DNA of 64,000 bases from Paracoccus albus (GTDB lineage: Bacteria > Pseudomonadota > Alphaproteobacteria > Rhodobacterales > Rhodobacteraceae): the NCBI RefSeq assembly GCF_027913035.1, contig NZ_CP115776.1, positions 62,001-126,000 on the forward strand, in the 5' to 3' direction. A program made the position numbers and the translations under genes. The notes beneath the pieces were generated by a model. That model did no database searches, was not told the DNA's origin, and worked only from the letters and a program-made list of their open reading frames with translations. Shown here in pieces: positions 7,612-16,607 of this stretch; the first letter of the stretch is position 1; each line of letters opens with the position of its first letter.

Positions 7612-8624
7612 CGAACAAGAAACCAACCATCGCCATTATTCCGGGCGACCCATCCGGCATCGGGCCGGAACTGATCGCAAAGCTGTTGCAGGAAGGCGAT
7701 GTCGCCGCCGCCGCCAATATCGTTCTGGTCGGCGACGAACATATCTGGCGCCAAGGTGCGGCGCAGGCGGGGCTGCCGCTGGATCTGCGCGCGGTCACCG
7801 AGGACGACATCGCATCGCTGTCCGGCACTGGCTGGCTTAACCTCAATACGCTGACCCCTGACGAGGTCCGCATCGCCGAAGTGACAGAGGCAGGCGGCCG
7901 CAGCAGCCTTCGCACGCTGGATAAGGCGCTTGATCTGGCCATGGCTGGAAAGGTCGATGGCATCCTGTTCGGGCCGTTCAACAAGGCGGCACTGACACGG
8001 GGCGGGATGAATGCCGAGGATGAGCATCGCTATATGGCCCGATATCTCGGCTTTGGCGGCTATCATGGGGAACTGAACGTGCTCGACGACCTTATGACCA
8101 CCCGCGTGACCAGCCATATCGGCCTGAAAGATGTGGCGGCGAATATCTCGATGCAGGGTGTGTCGGACGCAATCGGGCTGGCAGAGCAGACGCTGAAGCG
8201 GGCAGGGGTTGTTCGCCCGCGCATAGCGGTGGCCGCCCTGAACCCACATGCCGGCGACGACGGTAAATTCGGGCGAGAGGAGATCGAAATCATCGCCCCC
8301 GCCGTCGAGGCCGCGCGGCTGCATCAGAAGGATGTCACCGGGCCCTGGCCCTCGGACACGGTTTTCCTCAGGGCCAGGCGGGGCGAGGTCGATGCAGTTG
8401 TCACGATGTATCACGACCAGGGACAGATCGCGATCAAGCTGATGGGCTTTGAACGCGGCGTGACCGTGGCGGGCGGGCTGCCCGTGCCGGTGACCACGCC
8501 CGCCCATGGCACCGCCTTCGATATCGCCGGACAGAACAAGGCCAATGTCGGCGCAACGCGGCAGGCATTTCACCTGCTGGCCCGCATGGCCGCTACCCAC
8601 CGCAGCCTTCGCGCAGACGCATAA
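7608..8624 (+). CDS. PdxA family NAD-dependent dehydrogenase (PdxA2-like)
   Basis: Homologue of 4-hydroxythreonine-4-phosphate dehydrogenase, 338 aa. It opens with the family signature [20 protein letters not shown], has [12 protein letters not shown], a metal-site His in [25 protein letters not shown] and [20 protein letters not shown]. The GTG start at 7608 overlaps the dctM stop. Its place in a sugar-acid operon suggests a PdxA2-type role in oxidising a 4-carbon or longer aldonate (phosphate) rather than making vitamin B6. The known PdxA2 routes use a partner DUF1537 kinase, and none is present in this operon, so the true substrate is open. Confidence 0.88.
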   Translation: MTNKKPTIAIIPGDPSGIGPELIAKLLQEGDVAAAANIVLVGDEHIWRQGAAQAGLPLDLRAVTEDDIASLSGTGWLNLNTLTPDEVRIAEVTEAGGRSSLRTLDKALDLAMAGKVDGILFGPFNKAALTRGGMNAEDEHRYMARYLGFGGYHGELNVLDDLMTTRVTSHIGLKDVAANISMQGVSDAIGLAEQTLKRAGVVRPRIAVAALNPHAGDDGKFGREEIEIIAPAVEAARLHQKDVTGPWPSDTVFLRARRGEVDAVVTMYHDQGQIAIKLMGFERGVTVAGGLPVPVTTPAHGTAFDIAGQNKANVGATRQAFHLLARMAATHRSLRADA

Positions 8625-8635
8625 GGAACAGCATT

Positions 8636-9811
8636 ATGACCAAGATAAAATCCATCCGCACCCGCGTCTGGAACTGGACCGGCCCGACCGTCCCGCCGAC
8701 CGGAAATTTCTGTACCAACGCGTCAGATGCGTTGTGGAGCAAGGGCGATGCAATGGCATCCTTCCGCTTCCACCAATGGCTGACCTGCGAAATCGAGACC
8801 GAGGACGGCACGGTCGGCATCGGCAATGCTGCACTTGCGCCGACAGTGGTGAAAAAGGCTATCGACGACTGGTTCGCACCCCTTGTGATCGGCGAGGATC
8901 CGTTCGACTATGCCTATATCTGGGAAAAGATGTACCGCCGCAGCCACGCATGGGGCCGCAAGGGCATCGGGATGACGGCGATCTCGGCAATCGACATCGC
9001 AATTTGGGACCTGATGGGCAAACTGGCTGGCAAGCCGGTGTTCAAACTGCTTGGCGGTCGCACCAAGGAAAAGATCCCGGTCTATTACTCCAAGCTTTAT
9101 TCCGGTCCGGTCGAAGCGATGCAGGCCGAGGCGGAGGAGGCGAAGGCAAACGGCTATAACGCCTATAAGATGCGCTTCGGCTGGGGTCCGAAAGACGGCA
9201 TGCCGGGGATGCGCGAAAACCTCAAGCGCGTTGAGGCCGTGCGTGAGGTGATCGGTCATGACGCCGACCTGATGCTGGAATGCTATATGGGCTGGAACCT
9301 CGATTACACCAAACGGATGCTGCCGAAGCTGGCGAAATATGAGCCCCGCTGGTTGGAAGAGCCGGTGATTGCCGATGATGTCGAAGGCTATCGCGAACTC
9401 AACGCGATGAACATCGTCCCGATCTCCGGCGGCGAGCATGAGTTTTCGGTGATCGGCTGCAAGGACCTGATCGAGAAGAAGGCCGTCAGCGTCCTGCAAT
9501 ATGACACCAACCGCGTTGGCGGCATCACCGCCGCGCAAAAGATCAACGCCATTGCCGAAGCCTTCCAGCTTCCTGTGATCCCCCATGCCGGTCAGATGCA
9601 TAATTATCACCTGACCATGGCCAATACGAATTGCATGATCTCGGAATATTTCCCGGTCTTCGATGTCGAGGTCGGAAATGAGCTGTTCTATTACATCTTC
9701 GAAGGCGATCCGGCGGCGGTCGACGGGTTCATCGATCTTGACGACGACAAGCCCGGCCTCGGGATAACGATTACCGACAAACACCTCCATAATTTTGAGA
9801 TTCAGGAATGA
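8636..9811 (+). CDS. Enolase-superfamily aldonate dehydratase (RhmD/L-lyxonate dehydratase-like)
   Basis: Mandelate racemase/muconate-lactonizing-type enzyme of 391 aa, closest by pattern to L-rhamnonate dehydratase and its L-lyxonate-specific relatives. The reaction expected is Mg2+-dependent loss of water from an aldonate to give a 2-keto-3-deoxy acid. Metal-site positions are E215 (LEC; normally Asp), E241 or E242 (WLEEP) and E267 (GGEHEF); D290 and H317 (IPHAG) form the Asp-His catalytic pair. RhmD-type landmarks are KMRFGWGP and [14 protein letters not shown]. The stop overlaps the next start (ATGA). Products of this enzyme feed naturally into the following DHDPS-family dehydratase and aldehyde dehydrogenase. 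The substrate call is inference from context. Confidence 0.88.
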   Translation: MTKIKSIRTRVWNWTGPTVPPTGNFCTNASDALWSKGDAMASFRFHQWLTCEIETEDGTVGIGNAALAPTVVKKAIDDWFAPLVIGEDPFDYAYIWEKMYRRSHAWGRKGIGMTAISAIDIAIWDLMGKLAGKPVFKLLGGRTKEKIPVYYSKLYSGPVEAMQAEAEEAKANGYNAYKMRFGWGPKDGMPGMRENLKRVEAVREVIGHDADLMLECYMGWNLDYTKRMLPKLAKYEPRWLEEPVIADDVEGYRELNAMNIVPISGGEHEFSVIGCKDLIEKKAVSVLQYDTNRVGGITAAQKINAIAEAFQLPVIPHAGQMHNYHLTMANTNCMISEYFPVFDVEVGNELFYYIFEGDPAAVDGFIDLDDDKPGLGITITDKHLHNFEIQE

Positions 9812-10719
9812 CCCGCTACTCCGGTATCTGGCCCGTCGCGCCAACGCCCTTCAATCCCGACGGCACACTTGACCTCGAAGGCATGAAGCGCGTGCTGGAT
9901 TGCCTGATTGATCAGGGCGCAGATGGGATTTGTGTGCTCGCGAATTACTCGGAACAATTCGCCCTGCGCGATGAAGAACGCGAGTTGCTGACCCGGTTGT
10001 CGCTGGAACATGTGGCGGGGCGCGTGCCGGTCATTGTCACGATCAGCCATTATGCGACCCCCATCGCGGTTGAGCGTGCGCATCTGGCCAAGGATTTGGG
10101 CGCTGATATCGTGATGATGATGCCGCCCTATCACGGCGCCACGCTGCGCGGCACGCCTGATCAGACCTTCGAACAATTTGCTGCCGTGGGTGAGGTCGGC
10201 ATCCCCATCATGGTGCAGGACGCGCCGATGTCGGGTGTCGATCTGCCCGTGCCGCTGCTGGTGCGCATGGCGCGAGAGATCGAGATGGTGAAGCTGTTCA
10301 AGATCGAATGTACCCGTGCCGCGAACAAGCTGCGCGCGCTGATCGCCGAAGGTGGCGACGCGATTGAGGCGCCTTTCGACGGTGAGGAAGGCATTACTCT
10401 TCTGGCCGATCTCGACGCGGGCGCGACCGGGTCGATGACCTCGGGCATGATTGTCGATCAGATCAAGCCGGTGCTGACGCATTTCCATGCTGGGCGGCGG
10501 GAACAGGCGACGGCGGCTTACGGTCGCGTGGCCATGGCGATCAACCATGAAAACCGGCAATGCGGCTGGCTGTCCTGCAAGGCCGCAATGCTCGAAGGCG
10601 GCGTCATCGCATCCGATTTCAGCCGTCACCCCGAAGTTCCGCTGCAACCCGCCATTCGCGCCCGGCTGATAGAGCTACTGAAGCCGCTTGACCCGTTGGT
10701 TCTGCGGTGGGGCAGGTGA
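9808..10719 (+). CDS. DHDPS/NAL-family 2-keto-3-deoxy-pentonate dehydratase (AraD-like)
   Basis: Class I Schiff-base TIM-barrel enzyme, 303 aa. The Schiff-base lysine is K165 (VKLFKIECT). The position usually held by the catalytic Tyr is Q137 in the stretch IMVQDAP, a pattern remembered from L-2-keto-3-deoxyarabonate dehydratase, which turns a 2-keto-3-deoxy-pentonate into alpha-ketoglutarate semialdehyde by dehydration and hydrolysis. That product is the substrate of the next gene's enzyme. The start overlaps the preceding stop (ATGA). It differs clearly from the second DHDPS-family gene at 21.2 kb, which keeps the Tyr and belongs to hydroxyproline breakdown. Confidence 0.85.
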   Translation: MTRYSGIWPVAPTPFNPDGTLDLEGMKRVLDCLIDQGADGICVLANYSEQFALRDEERELLTRLSLEHVAGRVPVIVTISHYATPIAVERAHLAKDLGADIVMMMPPYHGATLRGTPDQTFEQFAAVGEVGIPIMVQDAPMSGVDLPVPLLVRMAREIEMVKLFKIECTRAANKLRALIAEGGDAIEAPFDGEEGITLLADLDAGATGSMTSGMIVDQIKPVLTHFHAGRREQATAAYGRVAMAINHENRQCGWLSCKAAMLEGGVIASDFSRHPEVPLQPAIRARLIELLKPLDPLVLRWGR

Positions 10720-10764
10720 ACCGGCCGCGCATCTTCGGCGTTATTTTCTGAAAAGGACATGGAT

Positions 10765-12279
10765 ATGCATTTCACCCCCCACGGCAAACATCTTATCGCT
10801 GGCGACTGGGTTGGCGGTGACCGGCAGTTTGCGTCGGAGCCGGCGCATGGTCCTTCGCATCAGTTTTCGGTCGGCACGGTCGATCTGGTGGATCGCGCCT
10901 GTGAAGCTGCAGAGGATGCGTTCTGGACCTACGGTTATACGTCGCGCGAGGACCGGGCGAAGTTCCTCGACGCGATCGCCGATGAGATGGAGGCCCGCGC
11001 CGATCGGATCACCGAAATCGGCACGCAGGAAACCGGCCTGCCCGAGGCGCGCCTTCAGGGCGAGCGGGGGCGGACGACGGGCCAGCTGCGCCTGTTCGCC
11101 GATCACATCCGCAAGGGCGATTATCTGGACCGCCGCCATGACGAGGCACTGCCCGAGCGCCAGCCCCTGCCGCGCCCCGATCTGCGCATGATCCAGCGGC
11201 CGATCGGGCCGGTCGCGGTCTTCGGGGCCTCGAACTTTCCGCTGGCCTTTTCGGTGGCCGGCGGGGATACGGCGGCGGCGCTCGCCGCGGGCTGCCCGGT
11301 CGTGGTGAAGGGCCATTCCGCCCATCCCGGCACCGGCGAGATCGTGGCCGAAGCGATCCATGCCGCCATTGAGGCGACCGGCATGCCCAAGGGCGTGTTC
11401 AGCCTGATTCAGGGCGGCGACCGTCAGGTCGGGCAGGCCCTGGTCCAGCATCCGCTTATCAAGGCGGTGGGCTTCACGGGATCCTTGGGCGGGGGCAGGG
11501 CGCTGTTCGATCTGTGCGCGCAGCGGCCAGAGCCGATCCCGTTCTTCGGAGAGCTTGGGTCTGTGAACCCGATGTTCGTCCTGCCCGAGGCCGCGCAGGC
11601 CCGCGGGGCCGCAATCGGCAAGGGCTGGGCCGGATCGCTGAGCATGGGCGCGGGCCAGTTCTGCACCAATCCCGGCATCGCCGTGGTAGAGCAGGGGCCG
11701 GCGGGCGACGCCTTCGTGCAGGCCGCTGCTGACGCGTTGAACGAGGTCGGCCCGCAGATCATGCTGACCGGCGGTATCGCGAAGGCCTATCGCGACGGCA
11801 AGGCGCGTTTCGACGGGCGCAACAGCGTGAAACCCATCGTCACCACCGACAGCACGGGGCGCGAGGCCAGCCCGAACCTTTATGAAACCGACGCGCAGAC
11901 CTATCTTCAGGATCACGCTTTGGGCGAAGAGGTTTTTGGCCCCTTGGGTCTTGTGATCCGGGTCGGCGGCGTGGATGAAATGGTCGCGCTCGCCAAGGGG
12001 TTCGAGGGTCAGCTGACCGCGACGCTCCAGATGGATGAGGCCGACGCCGAGGCCGCGCGTCAATTGCTTCCGGTGCTGGAGCGCAAGGCCGGCCGCGTGC
12101 TGGCCAACGGCTTCCCCACCGGCGTCGAGGTCGCCGACAGCATGGTCCATGGCGGCCCATACCCGGCCTCCACCAATTTCGGCGCAACTTCGGTCGGCAC
12201 CCTGTCCATCCGCAGATTCCTGCGCCCGGTCAGTTTCCAGAATATCCCCGAAAGCATCATGCCAAGGGATCTGGGGTAA
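10765..12279 (+). CDS. Alpha-ketoglutarate semialdehyde dehydrogenase (2,5-dioxovalerate dehydrogenase)
   Basis: NAD(P)-dependent aldehyde dehydrogenase of 504 aa that oxidises 2-oxoglutarate semialdehyde to 2-oxoglutarate. Catalytic Cys300 lies in GAGQFCTNPG and the general base Glu263 in FFGELGSVNP; the cofactor region has GASNFPLAFSVAGGDTAAAL and FTGSLGGGRALFD, all typical of the KGSADH type III group. ATG 10765 is chosen because AAAAGGA (10751-10757) is then 7 bases upstream; the ATG two codons earlier would be too close. It sits after the sugar-acid dehydratases and before the hydroxyproline genes, and both routes need this step, so one enzyme may serve both. Confidence 0.93.
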   Translation: MHFTPHGKHLIAGDWVGGDRQFASEPAHGPSHQFSVGTVDLVDRACEAAEDAFWTYGYTSREDRAKFLDAIADEMEARADRITEIGTQETGLPEARLQGERGRTTGQLRLFADHIRKGDYLDRRHDEALPERQPLPRPDLRMIQRPIGPVAVFGASNFPLAFSVAGGDTAAALAAGCPVVVKGHSAHPGTGEIVAEAIHAAIEATGMPKGVFSLIQGGDRQVGQALVQHPLIKAVGFTGSLGGGRALFDLCAQRPEPIPFFGELGSVNPMFVLPEAAQARGAAIGKGWAGSLSMGAGQFCTNPGIAVVEQGPAGDAFVQAAADALNEVGPQIMLTGGIAKAYRDGKARFDGRNSVKPIVTTDSTGREASPNLYETDAQTYLQDHALGEEVFGPLGLVIRVGGVDEMVALAKGFEGQLTATLQMDEADAEAARQLLPVLERKAGRVLANGFPTGVEVADSMVHGGPYPASTNFGATSVGTLSIRRFLRPVSFQNIPESIMPRDLG

Positions 12280-12286
12280 CCCACCC

Positions 12287-12324
12287 GCCGGGCGCATCAT
12301 CGGCGCCCGGCCATGCTTATTTTA
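12287..12324 (+). terminator. Terminator of the TRAP/sugar-acid operon
   Basis: GCCGGGCGC (12287-12295) and GCGCCCGGC (12303-12311) form a 9-bp perfect stem with a 7-base loop, just after the KGSADH stop, followed by a weak T-rich stretch (TTATTTTA, 12317-12324). It separates this operon from the amino-acid ABC operon. Confidence 0.7.
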
Positions 12325-12342
12325 GCGCCGCCTGCCGAAACT

Positions 12343-12366
12343 TTGCATACAAAAAGTATTTTGTAT
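12343..12366 (+). promoter_or_regulatory. ATACAAA-type operator upstream of the amino-acid ABC operon
   Basis: TTGCATACAA (12343-12352) differs by one base from the TTGTATACAA palindrome upstream of dctP. It overlaps a perfect 8-base inverted repeat, ATACAAAA (12347-12354) and TTTTGTAT (12359-12366), with a 4-base centre. The site lies about 90 bases before the substrate-binding protein gene and is a candidate binding site for one of the two GntR regulators. Confidence 0.5.
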
Positions 12367-12452
12367 TTGCTTTTCGCGCCCATGCGACCGATAAAAATCA
12401 TATGGAATCGGTCCTGATAGGACCCGCATACCAGACAGGGAGAATAAACCAA

Positions 12453-13262
12453 ATGAAAACCAAGGCTTTGACCTTCGCTGCAATCGCGGCAACCGCCATT
12501 ACCGGCCCGGCTTTTGCCGACAAGCTGGACGATATCATCGGCTCGGGCACGCTGCGCTGCGCAGTTGTGCTGGACTTCCCGCCCATGGGGTCGCGCGACG
12601 AAAATAACGAGCCGCAGGGCTTTGATGTCGATTACTGCAACGACCTTGCCGCCGCCCTTGGTGTCGAGGCAGAGATCGTTGAAACCACGTTCCCCGAACG
12701 TATTCCGGCGCTCGTTTCCGGTCAGGTGGATATCGGCGTCGCGTCGACCTCGGACACGCTGGAACGCGCCAAGACGGTTGGTTTCACCATTCCCTACTAC
12801 GCCTTTGAGAACGCCGTGACCGCGAATGAAGGCGTGGAAATGTCCACTTGGGAGGACCTCAAGGGCAAGACGGTCGGCGCGACCGCCGGCACCTATGAGG
12901 CAATCTGGCTGGAAGAGCGGGTGAATGAATGGGGCGAGGGCGAATTCCGCCCCTATCAGAATCAGGCGGACGTGTTCCTCGCGCTGAGCCAGGGCCAGCT
13001 GGACGCCACCGTTTCCACCGTTGAAGTCGCCGAAGCGAATGTCGATTCCGGCAACTTCCCCGGCATCAAGATCGTCGACAAGGCGCCGATGGTTCCGGAT
13101 TACGTCGCACTGATCGCGCTGCGGGAAGAGCAGGGGCTGATCAACTATATGAACCTGTTCATCAACCAGCAGGTTCGCACCGGCCGCTATGCCGAGCTTT
13201 ATGAAAAATGGGTTGGTGAAGGCGAGCCCGCCGATCTGACCATTCAGGGCGTCTATCGCTAA
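12453..13262 (+). CDS. Amino-acid ABC transporter substrate-binding protein
   Basis: Periplasmic family-3 solute-binding protein, 269 aa. A Sec signal peptide ends after TGPAFA at residue 23. Core features are GTLRCAVVLDFPPMG, GFDVDYCNDLAAALG, RIPALVSGQVDIGVAS and TVGATAGTYEAIW, where an Arg/Asp pair usually grips the amino-acid backbone. AGGGAGA (12437-12443) precedes ATG 12453. The permeases, ATPase and then hydroxyproline-degrading enzymes follow in order, so hydroxyproline or a related imino acid is the likely cargo. The ligand is inferred from neighbours only. Confidence 0.92.
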   Translation: MKTKALTFAAIAATAITGPAFADKLDDIIGSGTLRCAVVLDFPPMGSRDENNEPQGFDVDYCNDLAAALGVEAEIVETTFPERIPALVSGQVDIGVASTSDTLERAKTVGFTIPYYAFENAVTANEGVEMSTWEDLKGKTVGATAGTYEAIWLEERVNEWGEGEFRPYQNQADVFLALSQGQLDATVSTVEVAEANVDSGNFPGIKIVDKAPMVPDYVALIALREEQGLINYMNLFINQQVRTGRYAELYEKWVGEGEPADLTIQGVYR

Positions 13263-13275
13263 GATTACCGCCATC

Positions 13276-13306
13276 AAGCGGCGCGGACCAATCCGCGCCG
13301 CTTTTT
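13276..13306 (+). terminator. Strong hairpin with T-run between binding-protein and permease genes
   Basis: A perfect 12-bp stem, AAGCGGCGCGGA (13276-13287) and TCCGCGCCGCTT (13292-13303), with a CCAA loop runs into five T's. In form this is a Rho-independent terminator, but it lies inside the operon, 13 bases after the binding-protein stop. It probably lets most transcripts end there, giving excess binding protein over permease. Confidence 0.8.
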
Positions 13307-13326
13307 CGTAAAGACGAGGGGCGGAG

Positions 13327-13992
13327 ATGTTCAACTACAGATTCCAGTGGCGTCAGGCGTGGAACCGCTTGCCAGAGATGCTGGACGGCGCGCTTATCAC
13401 CATGCAGATCGCGATCCTGTCGATGGTGATCGGCATTCTGTTCGCCATTCTGCTGACGCTGTTCCGCAGGTCCGGCAGCCGTATTCTGGGCGGTATCGCG
13501 ACAACATGGGTGGAAATCGCGCGCAACACACCGGCGCTGTTCCAGATCTATATGGCGCATTTCGGACTGGCCGGGCTTGGGCTGCATCTGTCGCCTTATC
13601 AATCGCTGCTGCTTGGCATTACCTTCAACAATGCCGGCTATCTGGCCGAGAACTTCCGCGGCGCCCTGAAAGCCATTCCCGATACGCAGCCGCGTTCGGG
13701 ACGCTCGCTTGGCATGTCGGATCTGCAGGCTTTCCGCTTTATCGTGTTGCCGCAGATGATCCGAATTTCCTTTCCGACGATCACCAACCAGATGGTCTGG
13801 GCCGTTCTGATGACTTCTCTGGGTGTCACGGTCGGCATGAATATGGACCTTTACGGCGTCACGCAGGACCTGAACGCGCTGACCTTCCGCACGTTCGAGC
13901 TTTTCGCGATGGCCGGGGTAATCTTCTACATCATCGTCAAGATCATTCAGGCGGGTGCCTGGCTGATCTCTCGCCGTCTGTTCCGGTATTGA
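13327..13992 (+). CDS. Amino-acid ABC transporter permease (first)
   Basis: Inner-membrane subunit of the HisM/GlnP type, 221 aa, with about five transmembrane helices. It has LDGALITMQIAILSM near the N-terminus and the ATPase-docking EAA-like loop FRGALKAIPDTQPRSGRSLG near residues 102-121. It starts after GGGGCGGAG (13318-13325) and forms a heterodimer with the next gene's product. The hairpin upstream probably lowers its expression relative to the binding protein. Specificity is set by the binding protein, so the cargo is inferred to be hydroxyproline-like. Confidence 0.9.
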   Translation: MFNYRFQWRQAWNRLPEMLDGALITMQIAILSMVIGILFAILLTLFRRSGSRILGGIATTWVEIARNTPALFQIYMAHFGLAGLGLHLSPYQSLLLGITFNNAGYLAENFRGALKAIPDTQPRSGRSLGMSDLQAFRFIVLPQMIRISFPTITNQMVWAVLMTSLGVTVGMNMDLYGVTQDLNALTFRTFELFAMAGVIFYIIVKIIQAGAWLISRRLFRY

Positions 13993-14002
13993 GGGGGTTG
14001 CC

Positions 14003-14656
14003 ATGTTCGATACCGCATTGACGCTGAATGACCTTATATTCCTTGCCAAGGGCGCGGGGATGACGATCTTCGTGACCGTGCTTTCGGTTTTCTTCGGGAC
14101 GGTGCTTGGCATCATCTTCGGGGTGATCCGCTATCAGCTTGGGCCGGTTTGGTCCGCGCCGTTGATGTTCGTGCTGGACATCTTCCGCTCGATCCCGCTG
14201 CTAATCCAGCTTGTTTTGACCTATGCCTTCCTTGGCACGGTACTGCGGCTTGGGCTGTCGGGCCTGACCGTGGCCTGTATCGTGCTGACGCTTTACACAT
14301 CCGCCTATTGCGCGGAAATCGTGCGCGGCGGGATCGAGGCGGTGCCGCTGACGCTACGCCGGGCCTCGCGCTCGCTTGGGCTGACTTGGGGGCAGGACAT
14401 GATGAATATCGTCCTGCCGCTGGCCACACGGGTGGCGCTGCCAAGCTGGATCGGGCTGGCCCTTGGGGTCATGAAGGATTCCGCCCTTGTCTATGTCGTG
14501 CAGGTGACGGAACTGCTGAAATCCACGCAGATCCTGATTACCCGCCTGCAGGAACCGCTGCTGCTGCTGACCATTTGCGGCGCGTTCTACTTCCTCATCA
14601 GCTTCCCCGTCGCACGTATCGGCGGTTATCTGGAAAGACGGTGGTCCAATGATTGA
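14003..14656 (+). CDS. Amino-acid ABC transporter permease (second)
   Basis: Second membrane subunit, 217 aa, paralogous to the gene before it. Features are GAGMTIFVTVLSVFFGTVLG (about residues 12-31) and the EAA loop VRGGIEAVPLTLRRASRSLG (about 104-123), followed by LALGVMKDSALVYVVQVTEL. GAGGGGG at 13991-13997 overlaps the end of the previous gene and provides the ribosome-binding site. The C-terminus overlaps the ATPase gene by 8 bases. Together with the first permease it makes the translocation pore for the operon's importer. Confidence 0.9.
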   Translation: MFDTALTLNDLIFLAKGAGMTIFVTVLSVFFGTVLGIIFGVIRYQLGPVWSAPLMFVLDIFRSIPLLIQLVLTYAFLGTVLRLGLSGLTVACIVLTLYTSAYCAEIVRGGIEAVPLTLRRASRSLGLTWGQDMMNIVLPLATRVALPSWIGLALGVMKDSALVYVVQVTELLKSTQILITRLQEPLLLLTICGAFYFLISFPVARIGGYLERRWSND

Positions 14657-15371
14657 GATCGAAAACGTCCGCAAATCCTTCGGCGCGTTAGAGGTGCTGA
14701 AAGGCATCGACCTGACCGTATCGAATGGAGAGGTGCTGACCGTCATCGGCGGATCCGGCTCGGGCAAGTCCACGCTTCTGACCTGTATCAACGGGCTGGA
14801 GCCGATACAGGCTGGCAAGATCACCGTTGACGGGACAGAGGTTCACGCCAAGTCCACCGACCTGAACAAGCTGCGCCAAAAGATCGGCATCGTGTTCCAG
14901 CAATGGAACGCCTTCCCGCATCTGACGGTCAGGGAAAACGTCATGCTGGCCCCGCGCAAGGTGCTGAAACAGCCCAAGGCCGAGGCCGAGGCAATGGCGG
15001 AAAAGCAGCTGAACCATGTGGGCCTTGGCGACAAGCTGGACGTGTATCCGGGGCGTCTCTCGGGCGGGCAGCAGCAGCGTATGGCGATTGCCCGCGCTTT
15101 GGCGATGTCGCCCGATTACATGCTGTTCGATGAGGTGACATCGGCCCTTGATCCGCAGCTTGTGGGTGAGGTTCTGGACACGCTGCGGATGCTGGCATCC
15201 GAGGGCATGACGATGATCTGCGTCACGCATGAGATGAAATTTGCGCGTGAGGTCTCTGACCGCGTGGCTTTTTTCCATCAGGGCGTCATGGCCGAGATCG
15301 CCCCACCGGATGAGCTTTTCGGCGACCCCAAAGACCCGAACCTGCAACAGTTCCTCTCTGCGACGCATTAG
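14649..15371 (+). CDS. Amino-acid ABC transporter ATP-binding protein
   Basis: GlnQ/HisP-type ATPase of 240 aa. Walker A is GGSGSGKST (about residues 35-43), the Q-loop is in GIVFQQWNAFPHL, the signature is LSGGQQQRMAIARAL, Walker B is YMLFDEVTSALD and the switch His is in CVTHEMKFA. It overlaps the second permease by 8 bases and is followed after 2 bases by the D-amino-acid oxidase gene, so import and hydroxyproline oxidation share a message. Confidence 0.94.
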   Translation: MIEIENVRKSFGALEVLKGIDLTVSNGEVLTVIGGSGSGKSTLLTCINGLEPIQAGKITVDGTEVHAKSTDLNKLRQKIGIVFQQWNAFPHLTVRENVMLAPRKVLKQPKAEAEAMAEKQLNHVGLGDKLDVYPGRLSGGQQQRMAIARALAMSPDYMLFDEVTSALDPQLVGEVLDTLRMLASEGMTMICVTHEMKFAREVSDRVAFFHQGVMAEIAPPDELFGDPKDPNLQQFLSATH

Positions 15372-15373
15372 CC

Positions 15374-16603
15374 ATGACCGGGCCGGATGTGATCGTGATC
15401 GGGGCCGGCGTGATCGGCCTTTCCTCTGCGCTCGCTTTGCAGGCGCGGGGGTTGGCCGTCACCGTGATGGATCGCGAAGGACCTGCGGCGGGCGCGTCGG
15501 CGGGCAATGCAAGCTGCTTTGCCTTTTCGGAGATCATGCCGCTTGCATCCCCCGGCACGCTGCTGAAAGCGCCGAAATGGCTGCTGGACCCGCTTGGGCC
15601 TTTGTCCGTGCCGCCCCGCTATGCGCTGAAGATCGCGCCGTGGATGGCACGGTTTGCGGCTGCCTCCTTGCCGCACCGGGTGCGTCATTCGACCGATGCG
15701 CAGACCGCGATCATCGATCTCGCGCGGGCAGAGCTGGAGCCGTTCCTTGCCGCCAACGGCCACGGCAATCTGCTGCGCAAATATGGCAACCTGCAACCCT
15801 ACGAGTCCGAACGCGAGTTCCGCGCCTTCCTGCCCACATGGCAGGCCCGGAAACGTCACGGCTTCGATTTCCGTCATCTGACGCGAGAGGAGATGGACGA
15901 GATCCAGCCGGGCCTCGCCCCTCGTTTCATCAGCGGCACCTTCACGCCGGCCTATTGGTCGATTTCGGACCCCAAGGATTACACGCTGGCATTGGCTGAA
16001 CGCTTCGTGGAACGCGGCGGGGTGATCGAAAAGGCAGAGGTTGCCTCGCTGCGGATCGACGGCGACGAAGTTGCGATCAACGATACCCGCCGCGTGCCGC
16101 ATGTGGTGCTGGCGGCGGGCGCGTTTTCGCATCGAATCGCCCGGACCCTCGGCGACAGGATCCCGCTGGAGACAGAGCGCGGCTATAACACCACTCTGCC
16201 GCCCGATGCCGTGGACCTGCGCGCACAGATTACCTTTGGCGGGCATGGCTTCATGGTCACGAAACTGGATACGGGCATCCGCGTCGGCGGGGCGGTTGAG
16301 TTGGGCGGGTTGGACGCGCCGCCGAACTATAAACGCGCCGATGCGATGCTGAAAAAGGCCAAGGCGTTCCTGCCGGGCCTCAAGACGGAAGGCGGTCGGC
16401 AATGGATGGGCTTCCGGCCATCGCTTCCCGACACGCTGCCGGTTATCGGGCCTTCGGGTGCCGGGCGTCGCGTGACCTATGCCTTCGGCAATGGCCATCT
16501 TGGCCTGACCCAATCCGCTGCAATGGCCCGGCTGGTCAGCGATCTTGTCACCGGCCAACCCCCCGCAATCGACCTGCAACCATTCGCCCCATCGCGGTTC
16601 TGA
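15374..16603 (+). CDS. FAD-dependent D-amino-acid oxidoreductase, probable D-hydroxyproline oxidase/dehydrogenase
   Basis: DAO/DadA-family flavoprotein of 409 aa. The dinucleotide-binding motif GAGVIGLSSALAL starts at about residue 10, and the C-terminal FAD stretch has FGNGHLGLTQSAAMARLV. GNASCFAFSEIMPLASPG near residue 44 is typical of DadA-like dehydrogenases of this type. In context it should oxidise cis-4-hydroxy-D-proline, made by the next gene's epimerase, to pyrroline-4-hydroxy-2-carboxylate, passing electrons to the respiratory chain or oxygen. It starts 2 bases after the ATPase stop. The family is clear; the hydroxyproline substrate is inferred from the neighbours. Confidence 0.88.
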   Translation: MTGPDVIVIGAGVIGLSSALALQARGLAVTVMDREGPAAGASAGNASCFAFSEIMPLASPGTLLKAPKWLLDPLGPLSVPPRYALKIAPWMARFAAASLPHRVRHSTDAQTAIIDLARAELEPFLAANGHGNLLRKYGNLQPYESEREFRAFLPTWQARKRHGFDFRHLTREEMDEIQPGLAPRFISGTFTPAYWSISDPKDYTLALAERFVERGGVIEKAEVASLRIDGDEVAINDTRRVPHVVLAAGAFSHRIARTLGDRIPLETERGYNTTLPPDAVDLRAQITFGGHGFMVTKLDTGIRVGGAVELGGLDAPPNYKRADAMLKKAKAFLPGLKTEGGRQWMGFRPSLPDTLPVIGPSGAGRRVTYAFGNGHLGLTQSAAMARLVSDLVTGQPPAIDLQPFAPSRF

Positions 16604-16607
16604 CACC

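Noticed and set aside
10741..12300. 519-codon open frame on the minus strand opposite KGSADH
   Set aside because: It mirrors a well-supported aldehyde dehydrogenase gene, is rich in Arg/Gly/His/Pro without motifs, and arises from GC-rich third positions.
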